Positions 1 to 8,926 of a stretch of DNA of 18,837 bases are shown piece after piece (the stretch's first letter is position 1; each line of letters starts with the position of its first letter). Source of the stretch: Schoenoplectus triqueter (Eukaryota; Streptophyta; Magnoliopsida; Poales; Cyperaceae); contig CAXKVV010001017.1 of assembly GCA_964058805.1 (NCBI GenBank), forward strand, positions 1-18,837, in the 5' to 3' direction. The notes under the pieces were generated by a model. That model did not search any database. It was not told where the DNA came from and saw only the letters and a program-made list of their open reading frames with translations. The position numbers and the translations under genes were made by a program.

Positions 1-1530
1 CTTGGTTGTAATTAATGTGCTAGTTTATTTTAAAACCTTGCAGGGTTTGGAGATATGGGTTTTTATATTTTAATGGTCGCATCTAGGTCAAGCTCTTTGC
101 TGGAATAAAGAGACAAAACAGGGTTTCATCTCACTTAGTGGTCTTATTCAGTGACTGATTTTCATCTCAGTTAGTGGCCTTCTTCTGTGACTATGTTAAC
201 TAGATATTAGAGAAATTGTAGCTTTCAGTTGTAATAGATTATTAATTATTTTATGTTGTGCAGTATCTGGTGTTAAGTGTATTTTTATCTCTTGGATAAA
301 CTTTATAGTTCGAATAGTTTCCTCGTTTTACTTCAGCTTTTATGGATTCGACAGATGCATCTGTGCAATGTCATTTTCTCGATTTGCTCTCTATGATTTC
401 TGTTTCGTCAATATAATTGAGCAATAGGTTTGAGTGAGATGCCTTCTTTCTTGTGGTGATTTTGATATGTTAATGTTGGGACCAAGTAGGCCTCATCTTT
501 TCTTTGAAGGATTACTTCTTTATCTAGTTTCTGGTTGCATTATTGTTAATGTCACTACCATGAGACTGAACTTCGGTGGTAACTGGTAAGGCATACGACT
601 TTAGAGAGTATATATTTTATAAACTATAAAATCGAATATGAACGGAGATCTGAGCAATTTTTGAGTACTAATTCCTTGAGAATGCAAAAGATCCAAATGT
701 CTACTCAATTTCAATAAAACAGAATATCAGCAACTTTAACACCTAAGAATTCAACGTTTCGAGATCGATCAGCAAAGGATCAAGAATATTTTTCATTTTA
801 TTTTATTTTTTTTCTTAAAATGGGGTCCAGACATTCAATTTTAAATGTTTATAGAGAATTTCTCATACGAGTTTCTGAAGGAGAATCTGCTGCTCTTCGA
901 TCCCAAGAGCAAGACTGCTCGTTAGGTTGGGTGGCCGAAAACACTAAAAAGTAGTGCGAATCTCAAAGAAGATAAAATCAACTTGTGTTATCAGATCCCG
1001 TAGAATAGGGCCCTTCTCTTGGAATTGAAGAGTAGCAGATTTGGTTCCCGATATACGACCAACCGTAAGGAATTATGAAGAATATTATTTCTGTCACTAG
1101 AAAATTATGTTTTTTAGTCCCCTTATGTTGTATTACGGACAGATTAATTACTAAATAAGTATTCTATCCTCGGGCTTTAAATCCGTCCTGATTTTATTCT
1201 TGCTTGCTGGTTTAAGGAATTTTTTCTTAGATTAAAATATATCGTCTTCTTAATTAGTCACTAATGTCTTTTTTTTTAACCATCAAGACCCAACATTCAA
1301 ATCTAACACCTGCACCTGAATCGTTGCATGTCTTTAAATAGTTCGAATCCGTATTTGAAGAACCAAAGGTTACCTGACCTCGTAAAGGATAAAGGGAAAA
1401 ATGTGTATACAAGTCTAGAATAAAAATTTTAAGCCATAAATTTCTGCCAAACGTGCAATAGTGAATTAGTTTTTCTTTAAATTTAAGTGGCCGAATCAAG
1501 TGTGTTCCGATTTTGTGTTCCTATATTCAT
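1..1530. other. Non-coding flank, no supported gene
   Basis: No convincing open reading frame or RNA gene is visible. The T-rich left part resembles plant intron or UTR sequence; an acceptor-like CCTTGCAG at about 37-44 could be the end of an intron of a gene lying to the left, but the frame after it closes within about ten codons. A 7-bp hairpin (TGCTCTT at 891-897 with AAGAGCA at 905-911) lies in a slightly GC-richer patch at 880-1070 that may be a decayed transposon. All of this is weak. Confidence 0.4.
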
Positions 1531-1935
1531 AGAGTAAAGATACCGTGAGTTTAAAGTCACGGAGGTTTTCCGTGTGATTTGCGCTCTATTATTAATTTTA
1601 AATCAGAAATGATTGATTCAAACCGCTCAATCTAATCTTCATATCAAAATCTATTAGTAAATCAAATTTTATATTTTTTTTGGAATTTATTTGTTATTTT
1701 TTTGGATAGCGGGAAAATCGTCATTTTTTGATGAACCACAATTCTCAAATCAAGTCATTTTCTCCTCACCAGAAAAAATAGAAAAATAAATTTTAAAAAA
1801 TATAAAATTTGATTTACTGATAGATTTTGATATGAAAATTAGATTGAATGGTTCGGATTGATCATTTTTTATTTGAAATTAAAAATAGAACGCAAAGCAT
1901 ACAACACTCTTGTGCTTTGCAAAGCACCGTAGTCT
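1531..1935. mobile_element. Fold-back MITE-like element A
   Basis: A long inverted repeat: the left arm (about 1576-1710) pairs with the reverse complement of the right arm (about 1770-1898). Shared arm motifs include TTGCG-TCTAT, CTTCATATCAAAATCTAT and AAATCAAATTTTATATTTTT. There is no coding capacity. The left flank starts with a GTAAAGATACCGTGAG terminus that is also found at both ends of element C. The right side ends in a perfect 16-bp palindrome, GTGCTTTGCAAAGCAC (1912-1927), and then a (TA)n tract. Arm sequence relates it to element B. It is a non-autonomous DNA-transposon derivative; the superfamily is not assigned. Confidence 0.7.
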
Positions 1936-1937
1936 GA

Positions 1938-1938
1938 C

Positions 1939-1971
<33 letters not shown>

Positions 1972-1979
1972 GGGGGGGG
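1938..1979. repeat. Compound microsatellite (TA)n-(GA)n-(G)n
   Basis: A (TA)n run (about 1939-1956) passes into (GA)n (about 1956-1970) and then a run of nine or ten G. It sits exactly between fold-back elements A and B. The (GA)n is mirrored by a (CT)n at the other end of element B, so it behaves as part of that element's terminal inverted repeat. Confidence 0.9.
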
Positions 1980-2313
1980 CTAGAGTGCTCTACGGAGCAC
2001 CAAACCGTTGAACATGATCTACATATTAAAATATCTTTCGAGATCAAATTTTATATTTTTTTTTGATTTTTTTTGCTATTTTTTAGATGGGTACAAAGTT
2101 TATTGATCTAACGATTTCTACACTATCCAAAACTAGTGATTTTGTATCCATCTCAAAAAATAGCAAAAAATCAAAAAAATTATAAAATTTGATTTCGAAA
2201 GATATTTCAATATGAAGATCATGTTCAACGGTTTGGATCGGCCATTTGAATTTTTAAATTCAAAATACGAATGTGAAGTATAAGAGGTTTGGTGCTCCAT
2301 GGAGCACCCTAGC

Positions 2314-2339
<26 letters not shown>
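1956..2339. mobile_element. Fold-back MITE-like element B
   Basis: An almost complete inverted repeat. The left arm (about 1956-2095) has GA-run, CTAG, GTGCTCTACGGAGCACC, AAACCGTTGAACATGATCT and ATATCTTTCGA. The right arm (about 2145-2339) is its reverse complement and ends in GGTGCTCCATGGAGCACC (2291-2308, a perfect 18-bp palindrome), CTAG and a CT run. Both ends abut (TA)n. It has no coding capacity. The inner arm resembles element A (AAACCG, then ATCAAATTTTATATTTTT and GCTATTTTTT). Insertion in (TA)n recalls the rice Micron MITEs, which are known to target TA microsatellites; membership here is inference. Confidence 0.8.

Positions 2340-2367
<28 letters not shown>
2314..2367. repeat. Microsatellite (CT)n-(TA)n
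   Basis: A (CT)n tract of about 25 bp runs into (TA)n of about 28 bp (2339-2367) at the right end of element B. It mirrors the TA-GA tract at that element's left end. Confidence 0.95.
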
Positions 2368-2370
<3 letters not shown>

Positions 2371-2491
2371 TATGCGTTTGTCTATTGATAACACATCTAT
2401 AAACTCTTTTTCATTTTTAAGATTTTTTTTATATTTATTTAGAGGTCCATTGTCAAGGTTGTCAAAATAACCCATTGTCAACCGATCCCTT

Positions 2492-2508
2492 CACACACAC
2501 ACACACGT

Positions 2509-2547
<39 letters not shown>
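2492..2547. repeat. Compound microsatellite (CA)n-(TA)n
   Basis: (CA)n, interrupted once by GT near 2507, occupies 2492-2520 and is followed by (TA)n to 2547, which abuts the left end of element C. Confidence 0.95.
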
Positions 2548-2925
2548 GTAAAGATATCGTGAGCTTAAACTCACAGAGATCTTCCCTGAGTTTAACTCAA
2601 AAAATATATCAAATCATCTCTAAATTTTAATTTATCATCCTCATTAAATTCTTTATATGAAAATCTTATGGGATGCAAAAATTTACAGTGTTTTGAGTTT
2701 TTTAAGTCACTGTTTTTATTTTTTTTAAATGATGTTCAAGTATTGAATATATTATTATTATTTTTAGAGTGATTTTCAAAAATTAAAAATCGTGACTTAA
2801 AAAACTCAAAACACTCTAAATTTTTACATCTTACAAGATTTTTCATATAAAAAATTTAATAAGTATGATAAATTAAAATTTAGAGATGATTTGATATGTT
2901 TTTTGAGTGAAGCTCACGGTATCTT

Positions 2926-2929
<4 letters not shown>
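2548..2929. mobile_element. Fold-back MITE-like element C
   Basis: Both ends carry the same terminus directly against a (TA)n tract: GTAAAGATATCGTGAGCTT on the left and the complement of GTAAAGATACCGTGAGCTT on the right. The arms (about 2548-2720 and 2760-2929) pair over nearly their whole length, with shared blocks such as ATCAAATCATCTCTAAATTT and GTTTTGAGTTTTTTAAGTCA. It contains no ORF. It is the best-preserved member of the cluster, and its terminus also appears at the left end of element A. Confidence 0.85.

Positions 2930-2960
<31 letters not shown>
2929..2960. repeat. (TA)n microsatellite
   Basis: An uninterrupted TA run of about 32 bp joins the right end of element C to the left end of element D. 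Confidence 0.95.
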
Positions 2961-2963
<3 letters not shown>

Positions 2964-3281
2964 TTCAGTAGCATTTCAGTCAAAATATTACTAGTCTAAA
3001 TTTTAATTTAAGTACCTTAATAAAATCTTTATATCATAATTTTATAGAATATAATTTTTATCTTGTTTGGAGTTAGTTTACTATGGTTAATGATTTTTAA
3101 AAGCTAGCTCTAAAATAACAATAAAATTTGTATATCAAAAAAGTTTATTTTCTAAAATTATTAAGTATAGAAAACTAATTCTAAACACGATAAAAATTAG
3201 TATTCTACAAGATTATGATATAAAGATTTTATTGAGCTAATTTCAATAAACTGATAGCGTTTCGGCCGAAGTGTTACAAAA
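2961..3281. mobile_element. Fold-back MITE-like element D
   Basis: An inverted repeat with a left arm at about 2961-3105 and a right arm at about 3150-3281. The ends read TAGCATTTCAGTCAAAATA and, on the opposite strand, TAACACTTCGGCCGAAACG, which match at most positions. Internal blocks such as AATAAAATCTTTATATCATAAT are nearly identical between arms. The left end lies on (TA)n; the right end does not. The internal layout resembles elements C and E, which suggests a common family. It is non-coding. Confidence 0.75.
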
Positions 3282-3452
3282 AATCAGTGTATTAAAATGC
3301 GGTTTCGTGTGGTGCATTTGCATGTGCAGACACTCACCTATGACCAACTTCATATACGGATCGCATATTCATCTAACCACATAAAATCTGAAAAATCCAT
3401 AATCCCATATGTGTTGCCATAATTTTAAAACCTTGCCAAAAACAACAAACTT

Positions 3453-3484
3453 TATATATATATATATATATATATAGATATATA
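3453..3484. repeat. (TA)n microsatellite
   Basis: A TA run (about 3453-3475) followed by imperfect TAGATATAGAGAGATAGAG. It abuts the left end of element E. Confidence 0.9.
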
Positions 3485-3904
3485 GAGAGATAGAGTTAGA
3501 CTATTGTAAAAATATTTACATTTCGAGCCCAAGTGTATGAAGCTCAAATTTTATCGTAAAACGTCTGAAATTCAAAATTATCATTCTCATTAGAATCTTC
3601 ATATAAAAATATTGAGGGATATAAAAATTTGGGATATTTTGAGTTTTTTAAGTATTTGTTTTGGATTTTTGAAATAATAAATTATTGTTGCTGATTTTTA
3701 AAATATTGAATTATTATTACTGATTTTCAAAAATACAAAATAAATACTTAGAAAACTCGAAATACCCCAAATTTTTGTATCACTCAATATTTTGATATGA
3801 AAAATTTAATGAGAATGATAATTTTAAATTCCGAATATGTTATGATAAAATTTAAGCCGTATGTATTTACGCTCAAAATACAAACGTTTTCACAATAGTC
3901 TCTA
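3485..3904. mobile_element. Fold-back MITE-like element E
   Basis: The left arm (about 3490-3650) and right arm (about 3745-3903) pair extensively: GACTATTGTAAAAA against GACTATTGTGAAAA, then AAATTTTATCGTAA, AAAATTATCATTCTCATTA and AAAAATTTGGG. TA-rich tracts flank both ends (3453-3484 and 3903-3919). The core layout (ATCATTCTCATTA, then ATATAAAAAT, AAAAATTTGGG and GAGTTTTTTAAGTA) closely parallels element C. Its right end lies about 620 bp upstream of the bHLH start codon. Confidence 0.85.
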
Positions 3905-4350
3905 TATATATATACATATACTCATGTTTAAAAAATTTCTTATATGTTTTACCAGTATTGTAACGGTGCTTCCAATTTTTGATATCCTTGAAGGTCTAAA
4001 TAAATAGTTTATGTGAGAAATTATTTTGTACTGCCGTCCCAATTCGTGCTGCACAGATGGTGCAAACCAATCAGTGTTAATTATTTACATACTATTGGAT
4101 AAGATCACTAATTAATTGCGATTCCAGTTATTTTGTACGATCACAAGTCCATCCAATTTCTTTTATGAAAGATATCTGACATAATATATAACTATTGCTT
4201 TGTACAAGTGACAAGAAATTGTTGGCCGAATTAAACTACCATTTGAGTGAGTGACGTGACAAAAACTAAACAAGAATACAACTGGAGGTATATTCATGCT
4301 TCTTATTCTATACTTATAAAAAAAAAATCTGGGTTGTTTCTCCCTTCAAC

Positions 4351-4357
4351 TATATAA
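4351..4357 (+). promoter_or_regulatory. Candidate TATA box of the bHLH gene
   Basis: TATATAA, preceded by a CT-rich stretch, lies 165 bp upstream of the ATG and would give a 5'UTR of roughly 130-140 nt. A further upstream site, GTGACGTGAC (4251-4260), contains the ACGTG core bound by bZIP and some bHLH factors, and a CATTTG E-box lies near 4240. These are motif matches only. Confidence 0.35.
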
Positions 4358-4521
4358 CTTCTTAGCAGAAAATGTCATGTTTTAGATTCCTTTCACTTGC
4401 ATAAAAATATAGAAAGTCAACTTGATTTTTCTATAGATTTGTTATATAAGAACCGCCATTTTGTACTTGGAATCCAGATCCAAGAGTTTAGAGGCATTAT
4501 AGTTTTCATTTCCCTAATAAC

Positions 4522-5729
4522 ATGAGCTCGACCTCTCCTGACTACATATCCAACAACAAAGGAGATGTGGATCAACTTTTCCCAGACTACCCTCAAGAAT
4601 TTGTCGAATTTGCACTTTTCGACCAGGAATTCTTCGATACCTCTCAGTACTTCCCTCAAGTCGAACTAGCTTCTCCTAAAATAAGCTTGTTTGTAGATGA
4701 AACTCCAACGACGGTACAAGCGAGTACTGACAAGGGTGATTCATGCTCTGCCATTACAAAGGGGAGAAGAGATCGGTCGAAGACAATTGTCACAGAGAGG
4801 AAAAGAAGAATTCGAATGAAGGAGAGGCTTTATGAGCTAAGATCTTTGGTTCCAAACATCACTAAGGTAATGCCATTGCCATCTCATGTCATTTTTGCAA
4901 TATGAGCTTTCATGATTAGGATTAATTCTAATAATTAGTACAGGAATAAGAGTTTCTGCTATTAATTATAAAATTTTGAAAATTTCAATGTTGTCAACCA
5001 AGTATTTTATTCATCTACTTTAATTGAAGTCATCTGAAACTCCACTGACTGCATTTAACAATACAAAGTTCCTTTTTAGCATAAGGTGCAAGGGGAACTC
5101 CACTTGTACTTTTCATCAATAAAAATCGGCATGAACTAGAATTAAAATTTGGTCAACTGTAGATGGACAAAGCATCGATTATTGCTGATGCGGTGGAATA
5201 TGTAAGGAACTTGCAATCACAAGCTAAGATGCTGGAGGATGAGCTTTCTGTGCTTGAATTTTCTTTTCAAGACCAAGTATTCCAAAATCTCAGAGACAGC
5301 ACTCAATTTGAAGAGAGCACAAGTATAACAGCTCAAAATGGTGCAATGATTTGGCAAATAAATGCCTTTGAAATCGGGAACCAGCGGTACATGGTAACGC
5401 TAGAGCTTGAAAACAGAAATGGGGCTGTTGTTTCTCTTTACTCGGCAATTGAGTCGCTTGCGTGCTTTCACTTGGACAATTCCAATCTCTCTTTCAACTC
5501 CAACAGATTCACAGTCACTCTAACTTTAAGTGTAAGAATGAAAATATAATAAGTATTTTCTCGGAATGAAATGGAATTTTGCAAAGTATTTTGCTCATAT
5601 ACATTATTTTGTCCCCCTTAGGTGCAGATTAAAGAATATGGAGTGATGAATGCATCTACACTGTATCTCGAATTGGCTGCTACACTTCTTGAAAGGGGAT
5701 TCCATCTTGAGCAGCAACAGTTATCATGA
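4522..5729 (+). CDS. FIT/FER-like bHLH transcription factor
   Basis: Three exons: 4522-4866, 5163-5531 and 5622-5729 (stop TGA). All junctions are phase 0 with GT/AG borders, giving 273 aa. The chosen ATG has an in-frame TAG 30 bp upstream and no other ATG between. Residues 1-80 are acidic and aromatic-rich. The bHLH domain spans about 83-135 (ERKRRIRMKERL, then LRSLVPNITKMDKASI). Exon 1 ends in the HLH loop, after NITK. A coiled-coil extension (LQSQAKMLEDELSVLE) follows, and an ACT-like C-terminus spans about 177-270 with SLYSAIESL and DNSNLS. The LRSLVPNITKMDKASI, LQSQAK and SLY-ESL/NSNLS blocks resemble FER of tomato and FIT (bHLH29) of Arabidopsis, nuclear activators of root iron-uptake genes that work as heterodimers with group Ib bHLH proteins. 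The basic region has E92 and R96 but Thr, not His, at the position of the usual H5, so E-box rather than strict G-box binding is likely. Family assignment is strong; strict orthology to FIT is inference. Confidence 0.85.
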
Positions 5730-5935
5730 ATTATGTGTTTTTCCTTATTGTCTTCTGTTCTAGTCATCCTTGTGTTGTGTTGTGCTGTGTTTTGCTTTGC
5801 AATTGTTTTACAATTTGCTCTTTCATTTTAGATTGACAGATGCATTGTTGTAGAAGCTTGTTCTGTTGGTAGTCACTTGGATACAGCGTCGTTTCTCATG
5901 TTCTTTCCAATTTTGTAACTGCATGGACCGAATTA
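5730..5935 (+). terminator. Probable 3'UTR and poly(A) region of the bHLH gene
   Basis: Downstream of the TGA is a U/GU-rich stretch (about 5768-5812, repeated TTGTG and TGTTTTGCTTTGC) typical of plant far-upstream polyadenylation elements. No canonical AATAAA is obvious, which is common in plants, and the cleavage site cannot be placed. Confidence 0.3.
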
Positions 5936-8550
5936 ATTTTGGCTTACAAGAAAGGAGAAGTTGACCTCCTCTTTTGTCTTTATCTGGTTACAAGGTCCTT
6001 TTCTTTGTGTCATCTGAGCTCCATTCTGCCAATTCTTTTCTAGACAGGTTGTTTCTGGTATGTATAAAAATTCAAAGTTGCGTACATCATATGAAATTGT
6101 ATATAATGGGAGTTCAATATACCCTGTACCATAGTTTGATTGCATTATTTTTAACCCCGCATGAGGATTTAGTACCCTTAATTATCAAGTAGAACATCAA
6201 CGAATATATTATCACACAAATTTCTTAAACTGGTTTCATCTACGACTGACAATGCATGACAGAGACTTGCTGCGGTTTCAGTACAGCAGCAACAAAAAGA
6301 AGAATATTAAAATTCTTGGTTATTTTGATATTGAGAATATTTCATCATTAACCACTAATAATGAGTTCTATTTGTTTGCGCTTTAATTATATTCTATTAA
6401 CAGCTTGCCTCTTGAGCAGCTTTCAGACCGTCCAATATGTATGATTTGGGCAGGTATACTAATCTATGATTAGTTTTTTCAAGTAGTCAACTTCTGTGCA
6501 AACATATAAACAAAGCAAGTAGTGAGTTTCAATGAGGTTACTTAATTAAGCAGGTACATTTATCTGATTGGTTGATAACTTCAAAGAGCATGGATGTAGA
6601 ATTTTTTATGGCTGGATCTCACGAGTCACGAGTCCAACTATGCTGCCAGAAATATTTATGTCCAAGTGGTCTTAGGACTTGAGAGTAAATAGTGTTGAAA
6701 CATAATTTTATGAAAATCATATTATAATATTTAATGTATCTACCTACTATTAATAATTATAAATCACATTCATTTATAAATAATTAATTAAATATTGCAT
6801 TTGAAGAGAGCATCTTAAGGGTGCATCTCAACAGTGTCCGGATACATCCGAATTTTGATAGAAAATTTAAATGTCTAAATTCATTATATTTGATCCTAAA
6901 AGTTGTCTCAGACTCTATAAAAGACTCACATTCTGAAATTTTTGGACACTCACAGTAAATTCGTCTACTACAGAAAAACAAAAGAGAGTTGAAGAAAAAA
7001 CGTCTAATTAAACAATCATAAGGTTTGAGAATTTTTTTAAGATTAGTACGCTAGTTTCTGATTTAAGATGTCTGTTCTTCAGAACCATGAGTTCTAATTT
7101 ATATTTTATTATTTTATATGATTCACGTGTTTTTGGGTTTTCATTTTAATAATAAAATATATTATGTTTATTTATATTTTATATCAAATCAAAATTTTCC
7201 TTTAAAAAAATAAAATTGTTTATTATTTCATTTTTGTTACTATATATTGTTATTTGGATCTATCTTCTATATGAAATTTAAATATGATTATTCCGCTTAG
7301 ACTTGGTCAACTCATTAATCATTATATGGTAAATATATTGTCCATTATGCTCCTTCGATTTTTTATTCATTAAATTGCCGTAACCCTCTTTCAAAAAATT
7401 ATAAAAACGCTCAAGGACAGTATTTCACGACAGAAAAGCAACATTCTAAATATTTGTTTGATTATTTATTCATTGAATTTTATTTGTGTCTTTTCAAACA
7501 AATTGCCGGATTTTTTTATCTAACCTCACAAAAAAAATTCTTTCTATATTTAAAACCAGAAAAATATGAGTTCTTGAAATCTAAATTGGATGCGGGCTTC
7601 CATAGTTATAGATATTCACTAGGGTTTCGGAAAGTTATGATGATGCCGTACTTTTTAGTCTTTCATAAAAAAAATAATAATAAAAAAAATCTTATCTATG
7701 TTTCTTCAATAGTCTCAAGCATCACTAGGCACCACACCAAAGGGAAAGAAAAGACAAAATATAATGTAGTAATTTGATTAGCACAAACAATAAACACCCA
7801 GCCACCAGCATATCTACCCATGCATGTTTAATATAGGCTATGAAGATCACATATTCACATCAATTTCATTTAGAGGTTAAAATATCAGCAATTCATAGAA
7901 AAACCATCTCACTTAGTACAGGAAACTGCCCGAAGAAAACAAACGTCGACTCTAAAATAAGACGCTGGAAAATATATAACCACCTTAAATTTTCTTCACA
8001 CGCTGATATCCAACTTAGATCTCAAACTGATTAAGAACGCCAGCGTCCAGCTTGGATTTCAAAAACCCATATCGCTAGCATTGCGCATGGTAGAGAGTAG
8101 AGAATCCAAAATCGACACCCTTGTCAATTAGACTGTTGCAGTAGCTTTTGACCTTATGAGGTTGCTGGTCTGCTGACTTTTCCAAAAGCAACTGAAATTA
8201 ATAATTTCAGGCAGATTTACCATGAAGAAACTGGTACTTTAACACGCACGATTAACAAAAGAAAACAGTGCAGTGCATAAGTAAATCAATGTGATTAGGA
8301 ACAAATCCTGTCCAAAGCACATCATCGTCAAGAGTTGAGATGCAATGAGTATGCTGTTTATTGGTTACAGGGTCGTGAACTTGGAGGTTTCAAAATTGGC
8401 CCAGTGACCTGCTGATTGCCAACCACACGGCAATATCCCACGTCTATCCATTATCTATGATGTAATTCATGTTGTCCAACATGTGGTCAAAACTCATTAT
8501 TTCTACTTAAATCAAATAAACCAACTTACAAGCATCAACATTCAATACGT
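5936..8550. other. Intergenic AT-rich region, no supported gene
   Basis: Only short, compositionally biased ORFs are present (for example a 107-codon plus-strand frame at 7454-7777 rich in F, Y and K) with no recognisable domain. A small near-palindrome, CTGAAATTA/TAATTTCAG, lies at 8192-8210, and a weak pair of direct repeats lies at about 8001-8063. A short inverted motif, AGTGTCC/GGACACT (about 6833 and 6943), could be a degraded transposon end. No tRNA or other RNA gene was seen. Confidence 0.5.
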
Positions 8551-8926
8551 GCTACTAGATCTCAATAATTAAAACACACACACAAAGTAACATCCCAATG
8601 ATACAACCTACCTCTCTCCATCCATTATTGGAAGTCTTATACACTTCAATCATCTTATGTACAAAAAAAGGAGGAAAATGTAAAATACAAGCAAAAGCCA
8701 ACATGATAAAAATGTCTTGAGAACCACAGAAATATGAACACAAAAAAAACATTTGACATGTACAGTACTATCGCATTACCCCACCACCATCACATCTCCA
8801 ACTGCATTTTATAAACCACCATCTCATCTGTTATGGAAAATGTTCCGAATGTAATCAAGTAGTGAACAATAACCAAACAAATAAAATTAAGGCGCGTCCA
8901 AAACCATACATATGAATTAACAAACT
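8551..8926 (-). other. Presumed 3'UTR and downstream region of EXO70F gene
   Basis: Non-coding sequence immediately after the TAG of the minus-strand EXO70 gene. Candidate poly(A) signals on the minus strand are only variants (AATAAT near 8625) or distant (AATAAA near 8356), so the 3' end is not fixed. Confidence 0.3.

Noticed and set aside
1862..2470. Short ORFs with LSLSLSLYIYIYIY-type peptides
   Set aside because: They are translations of (CT)n and (TA)n microsatellites inside fold-back element B.
4417..4659. 80-codon minus-strand ORF
   Set aside because: Overlaps the bHLH promoter and exon 1 in antisense and has no domain.
6833..6950. AGTGTCC/GGACACT pair as possible hAT-type MITE ends
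   Set aside because: Only 7 bp match, arms do not extend, and no 8-bp target duplication was found.
7454..7777. 107-codon plus-strand ORF
   Set aside because: Rich in F, Y, K and S with no domain, in AT-rich intergenic DNA; a homopolymer-rich chance frame.
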